Shown here: positions 45,329-53,244 of the stretch, piece after piece
How the letters are laid out: every line of letters starts with the position of its first letter
Numbering within the stretch: the stretch's first letter is position 1
Assembly (NCBI GenBank): GCA_016293615.1
Contig: JAEDDX010000005.1
Coordinates: 8,732 to 72,731 of the forward strand
Direction: 5' to 3'
DNA from: Acetatifactor sp.
Lineage (GTDB): Bacteria; Bacillota; Clostridia; Lachnospirales; Lachnospiraceae
Length of the DNA stretch: 64,000 bases
Notes under the pieces: model-generated
What the model was told of the DNA's origin: nothing
Seen by the model: the letters and a program-made list of their open reading frames with translations, nothing else
Databases searched by the model: none
Translations under genes and position numbers: made by a program

Positions 45329-46504
45329 ATGAAATATTTATATAAAATACCGGACGATTGCAGTCGCGGATATGCAGAAGTCAATGTGGATGCAATCGTC
45401 GATAATATGAAGAATATGAAGGCTGTCCTCAAGAAAGATACCAAAATGATCGGTATTATCAAGACGGACGGCTATGGTCACGGAAGTGTGCCGATAGCCA
45501 AGGCTCTCGAACCGCTTGATTTTATGTGGGGCTTTGCGGTTGCAACTCCGGAAGAGGCACATGATTTGAGAAAAGAAGGAATCTGCAAACCGATTCTGAT
45601 TCTGGGCTATACCTTCCCTTATTGCTATGAGATGCTTTCGGAGGAAGAGATCCGCCCGGCGCTGTTTCGTGAGGATGCGGCACAGCTGCTGAACGATGCG
45701 GCAAAAAAGTGCGGGAAAAAGATCAAGGTTCATGTCAAGGTCGATACCGGCATGAGCAGAATCGGTATCCGGCCGGATGAGGAAGGACTTTCGTTCCTTC
45801 GTTTTCTGATGGGTCAGGAATATCTTGAAATCGAGGGAATCTTTACGCATTTTGCCTGTGCGGACGAGGCGGATAAGTCGGATGCGCTCGCGCAGCTGAA
45901 GCAGTTTCAGAGCTTTCTTGACAGAATCGAACAGGAGCTTGGCCTTCAGATTCCTTTGAAGCACTGCTCTAACAGTGCGGGAATCATGGATCTTCCCGAG
46001 GCCAATATGGATCTGGTTCGTGCAGGTATCACATTGTATGGACTGTATCCTTCCGATGAGGTCAGAAAGGATGCTTTCCGGCTGACCCCTGCGCTTTCCC
46101 TGTACAGCAAAATCGTGTATCTAAAGACCATTCATGCAGGGGAGTCCGTCAGCTATGGTAAGACTTATACGGCAGGGGAAGACAGACGGGTGGCAACCAT
46201 ACCCATGGGTTACGGAGACGGTTATCCGAGAAGCCTCTCCAATCGGGGCTGCGTGTTGATCCGCGGCAGGAGAGCGCCGATTCTCGGAAGAGTCTGCATG
46301 GACCAGTTTATGGTCGATGTCACAGACATTCCTGATGTGCAGCTGGACGACAGAGTCGTTCTGCTTGGCTTTGACGGTGAGGAGCATCTGAGCGCGGAGG
46401 AATTGGGAGCTTTGTCCGGAAGATTTAACTATGAGCTTGTGTGTGATTTTGGCAAGAGAATCCCCAGAATTTATCGCTCAGACGGCAAAATCATCATGGA
46501 ATAA
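45329..46504 (+). CDS. alr: Alanine racemase
   Basis: 391 residues. PLP enzyme making D-alanine for peptidoglycan. The PLP-lysine segment is IIKTDGYGHG (a common variant of VKANAYGHG); the catalytic tyrosine lies in the C-terminal domain near LYSKIVYLKTIHAGESVSYG; RVCMDQFMVDVTD is also conserved. Two starts are possible, ATG 45317 and ATG 45329; AAAGGA lies at 45312-45317, so the later one is better spaced. A mazF-type gene follows. Confidence 0.94.
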   Translation: MKYLYKIPDDCSRGYAEVNVDAIVDNMKNMKAVLKKDTKMIGIIKTDGYGHGSVPIAKALEPLDFMWGFAVATPEEAHDLRKEGICKPILILGYTFPYCYEMLSEEEIRPALFREDAAQLLNDAAKKCGKKIKVHVKVDTGMSRIGIRPDEEGLSFLRFLMGQEYLEIEGIFTHFACADEADKSDALAQLKQFQSFLDRIEQELGLQIPLKHCSNSAGIMDLPEANMDLVRAGITLYGLYPSDEVRKDAFRLTPALSLYSKIVYLKTIHAGESVSYGKTYTAGEDRRVATIPMGYGDGYPRSLSNRGCVLIRGRRAPILGRVCMDQFMVDVTDIPDVQLDDRVVLLGFDGEEHLSAEELGALSGRFNYELVCDFGKRIPRIYRSDGKIIME

Positions 46505-46584
46505 ACGGGATGGGCTCATTTGTGTATAGAAGAAAGGAATGCGGTAATACTTTTCCCTGAAAACAAAGGTAATTTGGAGGGAAA

Positions 46585-46926
46585 ATGAGGCGAGGAGACA
46601 TCTATTACGCAGATCTGCGTCCGGTGATCGGATCGGAACAGGGCGGTATCAGACCGGTTCTGATCATTCAGAACGATATCGGAAACAGGCATAGTCCTAC
46701 CGTGATCTGCGCTGCGATTACGTCTAAGATGAACAAGGCAAAACTGCCCACTCATATTGAATTACACGCTGATCACTTCGACATGGATAAGGATTCCGTC
46801 GTATTGCTCGAACAGCTTCGAACCATAGACAAGAAGCGCCTGAAAGACAAGATTTGTCATCTGGAAGGCGACATCATGAGAAAAGTGGACCGAGCATTGA
46901 TGATTAGTCTGGAACTGGATACATAA
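46585..46926 (+). CDS. mazF: MazF/NdoA-type mRNA interferase toxin
   Basis: 113 residues, typical PemK/MazF fold: [31 protein letters not shown], the ICAAITSK strand, [30 protein letters not shown]. Such toxins cut single-stranded RNA at short sequences. In Bacillus the order is alr-ndoAI-ndoA; here only 80 bases separate alr from mazF and hold no antitoxin gene. The antitoxin is encoded elsewhere or missing. Good ribosome site TTGGAGGG. Confidence 0.92.
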   Translation: MRRGDIYYADLRPVIGSEQGGIRPVLIIQNDIGNRHSPTVICAAITSKMNKAKLPTHIELHADHFDMDKDSVVLLEQLRTIDKKRLKDKICHLEGDIMRKVDRALMISLELDT

Positions 46927-46959
46927 TCCCGCGAAAAACGCCGTGGAATTGTCCGGTTC

Positions 46960-46988
46960 TTGACGAAATCACACTACAATGATATAGT
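46960..46988 (+). promoter_or_regulatory. Sigma-A promoter for the CNNM/CBS gene
   Basis: TTGACG (46960-46965), 17-base spacer, TATAGT (46983-46988). Confidence 0.75.
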
Positions 46989-47019
46989 ATCATTCATTAC
47001 GAAACGACAGAAACGAAAC

Positions 47020-47071
47020 GGAATAGAGAAACGGAATAGAGAAAAGGAATAGAAGAACAGAATAGAAAGGA
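47020..47071 (+). repeat. Four tandem 13-base repeats in the leader of the CNNM/CBS gene
   Basis: Units begin at 47020, 47033, 47046 and 47059: GGAATAGAGAAAC, GGAATAGAGAAAA, GGAATAGAAGAAC, AGAATAGAAAGGA. The last carries the ribosome site (AAAGGA) eight bases before the ATG at 47079, so copy number changes would alter the leader, not the ribosome site. Confidence 0.85.
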
Positions 47072-47078
47072 ACATACC

Positions 47079-48470
47079 ATGGAAGATGCAGGGCCCGGTG
47101 CCAATTTTATCATTTTTTTAATTTTGCTTTTCGTCAATGCTGTCCTGTACAGCTTTGAATGTGCGATGAAGCATATGAACGAGGCGGAGGCTGAGCGAAG
47201 GGCAGAGGAAGAAAAAGACAGCAAATCAATCAGGATCAAAGCATTTCTTGACCGGCCCGAACCGGTTGAAAATACGGTAAGACTGCTGACGACCTTTCAC
47301 TATTTATGGATGGGCTGCATCTGCTTTAGATTCATGCAGTCATCCGTGTGGAAGTCCGCGAAAGAGATTCTTTCAAATGTGTCCGGAAAGACAGCCTTGC
47401 CGGAGGAGCTTTTGTACGCAGTCGTTTTGGCACTCGTCTTTCTGGCTGCCCTGTACATAATCATGACACTCGGCGTTTTGCTTCCGAAGAAGCTCGGGGA
47501 GCATTTTCGGGATAGATGGGTGTATCTGTGGATCACACCGATCTATGATCTGAAGCTTCTGTGTACGCCCATGAATGCGCTTGTGGGAGTCGGCGCAGGG
47601 CTTGTGATGAAGCTGTTTGGTGACAAAAAGAGCGGCAACGAAGCAGAGGTCATCGAGGACGAGATCATAAGCATGGTCAATGAAGGCCATGAACAGGGGT
47701 ATATCGAGGAAAGCGAAGCGAAAATGATTTCCAACATCTTTGAGTTCGGCGACAAAGAGGTGAAGGATATCATGACGAACAGAAGTCAGGTAGTTGCATT
47801 CGACGCCGATATGACACTGGAGGAAGCCATTGAGTGCATGCTTACGGAGAGGTATACCAGATATCCGGTCTATCGGGAGAACCTGGATCAGATCATCGGA
47901 GTGTTGTATTTTAAGGACGCCATGAGACTCAGGGCTTCCGGCAAGATGCTCAAAAAGCCTCTGTCCGCTGTCGAGGGACTGCTCCGCAAGCCCGTATATG
48001 TGCCGCAGACCAAGAATATCGATGAGCTTTTCCGCAAGATGCAGGCAGAGAAGGTTCAGCTTGCCATTGTCATCGATGAATACGGTCAGACGGACGGACT
48101 GGTCGCCATGGAAGATATCCTTGAGGAGATCGTCGGCAATATTCTGGATGAATATGATGATGAGGGTAAATTCATTGAGGAGACGGGTGCGGATGAATAC
48201 AGGATGGAAGGGCTGACTCCGCTGGAGACCCTCGAGGAGCGCTTTGGAATATCGTTCGACGGGGAGCCGTTCGAGACGCTGAACGGATTTTTGATCTCCA
48301 GAATGGATAGAATCCCCGAGGCGGACGAGCAGTTTGAAATGGATTATCAGGGCTTTCATTTTCGGATCCTCTCCGTGGAAAACAAGATGATTCAGAGCGT
48401 TTTGGTCAAAAAGAATCTGGAATCTGTGGAAATGGAACCCGATTCGGAAAGCGACAATAATTTTTCTTGA
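47079..48470 (+). CDS. CNNM/CBS-domain transporter-associated protein (HlyC/CorC family)
   Basis: 463 residues. An N-terminal CNNM (DUF21) membrane domain with about three to four helices (residues 8-28, 70-90, 112-135, 160-190), then a CBS pair ([38 protein letters not shown] and [56 protein letters not shown]), and a CorC_HlyC domain at the end. Family members are linked to Mg2+ export or homeostasis; the hemolysin label is historical. Own promoter, with tandem repeats in the leader. Confidence 0.9.
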   Translation: MEDAGPGANFIIFLILLFVNAVLYSFECAMKHMNEAEAERRAEEEKDSKSIRIKAFLDRPEPVENTVRLLTTFHYLWMGCICFRFMQSSVWKSAKEILSNVSGKTALPEELLYAVVLALVFLAALYIIMTLGVLLPKKLGEHFRDRWVYLWITPIYDLKLLCTPMNALVGVGAGLVMKLFGDKKSGNEAEVIEDEIISMVNEGHEQGYIEESEAKMISNIFEFGDKEVKDIMTNRSQVVAFDADMTLEEAIECMLTERYTRYPVYRENLDQIIGVLYFKDAMRLRASGKMLKKPLSAVEGLLRKPVYVPQTKNIDELFRKMQAEKVQLAIVIDEYGQTDGLVAMEDILEEIVGNILDEYDDEGKFIEETGADEYRMEGLTPLETLEERFGISFDGEPFETLNGFLISRMDRIPEADEQFEMDYQGFHFRILSVENKMIQSVLVKKNLESVEMEPDSESDNNFS

Positions 48471-48495
48471 AGAAATTCACGGAAAATGATATGAT
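48467..48495 (+). promoter_or_regulatory. Sigma-A promoter for the YebC-type gene
   Basis: TTGAAG (48467-48472, overlapping the preceding stop), 17-base spacer, TATGAT (48490-48495). Confidence 0.7.
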
Positions 48496-48526
48496 ACAAT
48501 TTGATTACAGACAAAGGAGTAAACAA

Positions 48527-49255
48527 ATGTCAGGACATTCTAAATTTGCAAATATTAAGCACAAGAAAGAAAAGAACGATGCGGCGAAGGGCAAGATTTT
48601 TACCATCATCGGCCGCGAGATTGCAGTCGCAGTCAAGGAGGGCGGTCCGGATCCTGCAAATAACTTCAAGCTTGCAACCGTTATCGCGAAGGCAAAGGCA
48701 AACAATATGCCCAACGATACCATTGAAAGAGGAATCAAGAAGGCTGCCGGAGACATCGGCGGCGTGAACTATGAGTATGTTTCCTACGAAGGATATGGTC
48801 CCAACGGTATCGCGATCATCGTAGATGCGCTGACTGACAATAAGAACCGTACCGCTGCCAATGTCAGAAGTGCTTTCACCAAGGGACAGGGTAATGTCGG
48901 AACACCCGGATGTGTATCCTTCATGTTTGACAAGAAGGGACAGATCATCATTGACAAGGAAGAGTGCGATCTCGAGGCAGACGACCTTATGATGATGGCT
49001 CTGGATGCCGGTGCAGAGGATTTCTCGGAGGAAGAGGACAGCTACGAGATCCTCACAGACCCCGATGTATTTGAGGAGGTCAGAGCGGCGCTGGAGGCAC
49101 AGAAGGTTCCCATGATGAGCGCTGAAGTGACCATGATTCCTCAGAACTATGTGACTCTTACCGATGAGACAGCGATCAAGAACCTTCAGAGAACCCTGGA
49201 TCTTCTTGAGGATGACGATGATGTACAGGCTGTATATCATAACTGGGACGAGTAA
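48527..49255 (+). CDS. YebC/PmpR family protein
   Basis: 242 residues. Conserved [25 protein letters not shown] start, [54 protein letters not shown] and a YTILTDPD-like C-terminal region. Members have been described as transcriptional regulators and, more recently, as factors relieving ribosome stalling; which applies here is not readable. The start is ATG 48527 (AAAGGAG upstream); the in-frame start at 48467 overlaps the previous gene and promoter. Confidence 0.93.
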   Translation: MSGHSKFANIKHKKEKNDAAKGKIFTIIGREIAVAVKEGGPDPANNFKLATVIAKAKANNMPNDTIERGIKKAAGDIGGVNYEYVSYEGYGPNGIAIIVDALTDNKNRTAANVRSAFTKGQGNVGTPGCVSFMFDKKGQIIIDKEECDLEADDLMMMALDAGAEDFSEEEDSYEILTDPDVFEEVRAALEAQKVPMMSAEVTMIPQNYVTLTDETAIKNLQRTLDLLEDDDDVQAVYHNWDE

Positions 49256-49279
49256 TACAGAATGTGTAGATGAACTTAG

Positions 49280-49347
49280 GCACCACCCGAAAAGGTGGTG
49301 CTTATCCGTATTGGCAAAAGGCTTCCGCGAGCGGAAGCGGACGCTTC
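49280..49347. repeat. Overlapping alternative hairpins between the YebC-type gene and the GT2 gene
   Basis: Three stems: GCACCACC with GGTGGTGC (49280-49301, loop CGAAAA); CTTCCGC-GA-GCGGAAG (49322-49337); GAAGCG-GA-CGCTTC (49334-49347). The last two share GAAG, so they exclude each other. The first lies just after the YebC-type gene and may terminate it, though T are few. Confidence 0.55.
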
Positions 49348-49362
49348 GAAAGAGGTAGTATT

Positions 49363-50319
49363 ATGGATAGACTTGCAATTGTCGTACCCTGTTACAACGA
49401 AGAAGAAGTGCTGAAGATTGCTTCCGAAACACTTCGCGGGGTGCTTGGTGATTTGATCGAGAAAGAAAAGATTTCGAAGGACAGTTACATCCTGTTTGTG
49501 AATGACGGAAGTAAGGACAGAACCTGGCAGCTGATCGAAGAGGAGCATGCTGCATACCCTTCCATGGTTTTCGGTCTGAAACTCGCGGGGAACGTGGGCC
49601 ATCAGTTTGCGCTGACCGCGGGTCTTCTGACGGCGAAGGATATGTGCGATATTTCCGTGTCCATCGATGCGGACCTGCAGGATGATGTCAATGTCATTGA
49701 AAGCATGGTGGATTCCTTCCATGCGGGCAACGATATCGTATACGGCGTGCGCAGGGAGCGGAAGACGGATACCTTTTTCAAGAGAACGACAGCACTGGCC
49801 TTTTACAAGGTGATGAAGCTGATGGGCGTCAATTCCGTTTACAATCACGCGGATTTCAGACTGATGTCAAAACGCGCCCTGCAGGCCTTCTCGGAATATG
49901 GCGAGAATAATCTGTACTTAAGAGGCATGATGCCTTTGATCGGCTATCGGACGGACAGTGTGTACTACGACCGTAAGGAACGCGTCGCAGGCGAATCGAA
50001 ATATCCGCTGAAGAAAATGCTGGCGCTTGCATTTGACGGTATCTCTTCCTTCAGTGTCAAACCGATCAGCATGATTCTCGGGATGGGATTCTTTATCGTG
50101 TTTGTGTCATTCCTTGCATTACTTTATGCGTTGATTTCTTATTTTACGGGTCATGTCGTAGCCGGGTGGACCTCCCTGATCATTTCCATCTGGTTCCTCG
50201 GAGGACTGCAGCTTTTGGCCATCGGACTGGTAGGAAAATATATCGGAAAGATCTATGTGGAAGTAAAGCATCGCCCCAGATATCACATTGAAAAGCTGCT
50301 GACCGATCAGACAGAGTAG
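49363..50319 (+). CDS. Glycosyltransferase family 2, DPM1/GtrB-like, membrane-anchored
   Basis: 318 residues. An N-terminal GT-A domain (AIVVPCYNEEEVLK, FVNDGSKDRTWQLI, SVSIDADLQDD with the metal-binding aspartates) followed by two membrane helices (about 235-260 and 270-295) as in GtrB/polyprenyl-phosphate glycosyltransferases, which load a sugar on undecaprenyl phosphate. ATG at 49363 after AGAGG. The next gene, a large membrane protein, may use the lipid-linked sugar; the pairing is inferred. Confidence 0.88.
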   Translation: MDRLAIVVPCYNEEEVLKIASETLRGVLGDLIEKEKISKDSYILFVNDGSKDRTWQLIEEEHAAYPSMVFGLKLAGNVGHQFALTAGLLTAKDMCDISVSIDADLQDDVNVIESMVDSFHAGNDIVYGVRRERKTDTFFKRTTALAFYKVMKLMGVNSVYNHADFRLMSKRALQAFSEYGENNLYLRGMMPLIGYRTDSVYYDRKERVAGESKYPLKKMLALAFDGISSFSVKPISMILGMGFFIVFVSFLALLYALISYFTGHVVAGWTSLIISIWFLGGLQLLAIGLVGKYIGKIYVEVKHRPRYHIEKLLTDQTE

Positions 50320-50342
50320 CTCGTCAAAAGAGAAGGTTGTGT

Positions 50343-52160
50343 ATGAAACAGAAGAAATCAATCATTGCTTATATCACTTGGGTTCCGTTCTTTCTCCTGA
50401 CTGTTTTGGGACTGTACGCATCCTCTATGGTCTGGAGAGCATATTTTAAGCTGCCGGTATATGTCAGCGCTGTGCTGACAGCGGGAGCGGTGACTGTGTG
50501 TGCCCTGATTGCAGCGGCGGCGCAGCTGTTACATAAAAAACTGAAGCGTAAGCGCGGCGCGGAGAATCCGCTTGTATTTCCGTTCATGCTCTGCCTTGTG
50601 GTTCTCGCCGGGGCGGTGTATCGCTTTTTCCGGGTGGATACGGCGACAGCTGCGAACGCAGCCGATTCCGTGTTCTATGAGCTTACGAAAGTGGTTGCGG
50701 GACAGACGGTTCCGGCCTTTGTTCACGGGGCGGTAAACTGCTATGTGCAGCTGCTTCGGAAGGTCTATTTTTTCCTGGGAAATCGGGCAGTGACAGGCAT
50801 CTATTTACAGATCGTACTTTGGATGGGTGCGACGCTGTTTCTGGGTGTCGGAATGAAGCGAATCTGCGGGCGCATCGGAGCGCTTTCCTTTGCCATCCTG
50901 TCGGCATTTCTTCCGGTCGCAGTGGAATGGACGCTCGTTTTATCACCGATTCCGCTGTATTTACTGCTTTGGAGCGTGTGCTTTTGCCTGATAGCGGGTA
51001 CCTCACAGCTCCCTCAAAAGAAGACATTCGCTGTCATCGGGGGACTGTTTGCGGGGATATTGACTTATCTGGATGTGGCAGGACTGCTTTTGCTGATTGT
51101 TTTTTTTGCAATCTGTGCTGCTGTAACACAGCCGGAAGATAAAAAGCTTCCCCGTATGCTGATCTTCCCGGGCGTGATGGCTTTGTCCTGTGTCGTTTGT
51201 ATCTGCGCGGATGCTTTGGTGAGCGGGTATTCTTTTGCGAGAGTATTTGACGCCATGAGTCAGCTTTATGAATTGAACGCCTTTACAGTTCCTGCTTTGT
51301 TTTCCGGCAAAAGTGTTGACCTGAGTCTGCTTCTTGTGTTTGGACTGGTGGGTGTTGGAGCATTTACCTTTTTTGTACAGGATAAGAAGCATGTTTCGAC
51401 CTATGCGACATTGCCCTGGATCTGTGTCCTTGCAGCGGAAGCGTTCGGCCTGATGAATGACCGGGTACCTGCCTGCGTATGGACAGCTTTGTTCGCGATG
51501 CTGATCGCGGGAGCGTGTGTACAGAGCCTGTTTACGAGAGGCAGTCGGACCGCATCGGCGGCACCCCAAAAGCCAAGGACAGTGACAGACGGCAGTACTG
51601 ACCGTGATAAAACAGGCGACAACCACGGAGAAACCGAAGCTTCTAAGAAAGATACAAAGGAAGCTGTAAAAGAAGATAAAAAAGAGAATACCGATACCCA
51701 AAGCGCTGCCAAAGAAGCGACAGCCGGAAGGCCGGTTATGACAGAGACCGGCGTATCGGACGGTGAGCCGGAAGACGCAGCGTTAATTTCCCAAGGAGCT
51801 CCTAATGTAGTTCCAAAAGAAAATACAATAGAGATTGCAATAAATCGTTCGAAAGGAATCGTACAAGATATCGTAACAGACGAGCCTGCTGCAGCACGCA
51901 AAGAATTTCACTTCAATGCGGAACCTGCCGGGGAAATGTTCGAGGCAGCACAGGGAACGAAAGCGCAGGATGAGACCGGACAAGCCCCGGATGGTTCACA
52001 AGAACAAATCGCGCCGCCAAGAGAGATTCATTTCCTTGAGAACCCGTTGCCGCTTCCCAAACAGCATGAGAAGAAAGTGATGACTTATGCTTTGGAGGAG
52101 GATGCGGAAGATGATTATGATGTAGAGGTCTCTGATGATGACGATTTTGATCTGCCGTAA
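50343..52160 (+). CDS. Polytopic membrane protein with long acidic tail (possible lipid-linked glycosyltransferase)
   Basis: 605 residues. Residues 1-390 contain about ten hydrophobic helices, with an extracytoplasmic loop DTATAANAADSVFYEL early on, suggestive of a PMT/GT39-like fold but without a motif strong enough to call. Residues 395-605 are hydrophilic, Lys/Glu/Asp-rich, low complexity and probably disordered, ending in EEDAEDDYDVEVSDDDDFD. It starts 24 bases after the GT2 gene, which supports a shared glycosylation role. The start is ATG 50343; the tail is an unusual feature. Confidence 0.6.
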   Translation: MKQKKSIIAYITWVPFFLLTVLGLYASSMVWRAYFKLPVYVSAVLTAGAVTVCALIAAAAQLLHKKLKRKRGAENPLVFPFMLCLVVLAGAVYRFFRVDTATAANAADSVFYELTKVVAGQTVPAFVHGAVNCYVQLLRKVYFFLGNRAVTGIYLQIVLWMGATLFLGVGMKRICGRIGALSFAILSAFLPVAVEWTLVLSPIPLYLLLWSVCFCLIAGTSQLPQKKTFAVIGGLFAGILTYLDVAGLLLLIVFFAICAAVTQPEDKKLPRMLIFPGVMALSCVVCICADALVSGYSFARVFDAMSQLYELNAFTVPALFSGKSVDLSLLLVFGLVGVGAFTFFVQDKKHVSTYATLPWICVLAAEAFGLMNDRVPACVWTALFAMLIAGACVQSLFTRGSRTASAAPQKPRTVTDGSTDRDKTGDNHGETEASKKDTKEAVKEDKKENTDTQSAAKEATAGRPVMTETGVSDGEPEDAALISQGAPNVVPKENTIEIAINRSKGIVQDIVTDEPAAARKEFHFNAEPAGEMFEAAQGTKAQDETGQAPDGSQEQIAPPREIHFLENPLPLPKQHEKKVMTYALEEDAEDDYDVEVSDDDDFDLP

Positions 52161-52213
52161 GATAAACCGTAAACTGAAAAACATGCATGTTTTTTAAGGA
52201 AAAGGGCATGCTT

Positions 52214-52246
52214 TAGGGAGTACAGGCGATTGTACTCCCTATTTTT
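52214..52246 (+). terminator. Rho-independent terminator after the membrane protein gene
   Basis: Perfect 11-base stem TAGGGAGTACA with TGTACTCCCTA around six bases, followed by five T. Confidence 0.92.
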
Positions 52247-52283
52247 ATAGGATAGGAAACATCGTTCCCTATCCTATAAAAAT
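52241..52283. repeat. Perfect 16-base inverted repeat
   Basis: 52241-52256 pairs without mismatch with 52268-52283 around 11 bases. It begins inside the T-run of the terminator just upstream, so the two structures compete for that tract. Confidence 0.75.
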
Positions 52284-52350
52284 GCTCCGCGAGGATGCGA
52301 ACTCGCGCGAGTTGAAAGATATCGCATTTGCGACCGCGCAAGACGCGAGA

Positions 52351-52371
52351 GTTTCGCAAGCGAAACTTTTT
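52351..52371 (+). terminator. Terminator-like hairpin just before the TepA-like gene
   Basis: GTTTCG-CAAG-CGAAAC followed by five T, 24 bases upstream of the ATG at 52395. It is preceded by GC-rich short stems (ACTCGCGCGAGT near 52308). A possible attenuator, or one of a family of intergenic hairpins. Confidence 0.6.
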
Positions 52372-52394
52372 GTTATGGAAAGGACGGTCAGAGT

Positions 52395-53159
52395 ATGGCA
52401 GAAGCAGAGTTCGAAAGCAGGAACAGTGATCCGGAGGACAACAAGGCACAAAACGAACGGGAGAAGGTTCCAAGCGATTCCGAAGCCAAGATGGATCGTG
52501 AGAGCAAACGGGACGAAAGAATCCATCAGACCGGACAGGTGTCACTGGCAGAAGGCGGAGAATCCATACATCTGATCTCGATCATCGGTGAGATCGAAGG
52601 ACACGAATGCCTTGGCAATGCCTCCAAAACGACAAAATACGAACACATTCTGCCTTCCCTCGCTGCGGTGGAGGACAGTAAGGAAATCAAAGGTGTGCTC
52701 GTACTCCTGAATACGATGGGCGGAGATGTGGAGGCGGGACTTGCCATTGCGGAGATGATTGCATCGCTCAGCAAGCCGACGGTATCTTTAGTCATGGGCG
52801 GCAGTCATTCCATAGGAGTTCCCATCGCCGTCAGCACGGACTATTCCTTTATTGTGCCGACCGGCACGATGGTCATCCATCCGGTCCGATTGACCGGCAT
52901 GGTGATCGGCGTGGCGCAGTCTTTTGAATACTTTCAGCTGATTCAGAAACGCATCACGGGTTTTGTAAGCGGTCACAGCAGAATCGAAGAAGAAACTTTA
53001 GAGAAGCTGATGATGAAAAACGGTGTTCTCACGAAGGATATCGGCTCGATTCTGGTCGGTGAAGAAGCAGTAAAATACGGAATCATAGACGAGGTCGGAG
53101 GAATTGACAAAGCCATCGCCAAGTTATATGAATTGATAAAAATGCGCGATTCAGACTGA
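52395..53159 (+). CDS. ClpP-fold serine protease, TepA/YmfB-like
   Basis: 254 residues. About 55 hydrophilic N-terminal residues precede a ClpP/crotonase-type core: SIHLISIIGEIEGHE, VLVLLNTMGGDVEAGLAIAEMI, the nucleophile segment MGGSHSIGVP (S139 in the xSxG position), and GTMVIHPVRLTG with the histidine. YmfB/TepA proteins sit beside spoIIIE/ftsK in many Firmicutes, exactly as here. Reported roles include protein translocation and degradation of small spore proteins; not decided by sequence. ATG at 52395 after AAAGGACGG. Confidence 0.85.
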   Translation: MAEAEFESRNSDPEDNKAQNEREKVPSDSEAKMDRESKRDERIHQTGQVSLAEGGESIHLISIIGEIEGHECLGNASKTTKYEHILPSLAAVEDSKEIKGVLVLLNTMGGDVEAGLAIAEMIASLSKPTVSLVMGGSHSIGVPIAVSTDYSFIVPTGTMVIHPVRLTGMVIGVAQSFEYFQLIQKRITGFVSGHSRIEEETLEKLMMKNGVLTKDIGSILVGEEAVKYGIIDEVGGIDKAIAKLYELIKMRDSD

Positions 53160-53244
53160 TTTATGATGACAACAAGTGAAAAAAATGTTATACTCTTATG
53201 GATAATGTGGTTAAACCAAAATATACGAAAAAGAGGTAGATGAG

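Noticed and set aside
47020..47071. Tandem repeats considered as a CRISPR array
   Set aside because: 13-base units head to tail with no spacers and no cas genes.
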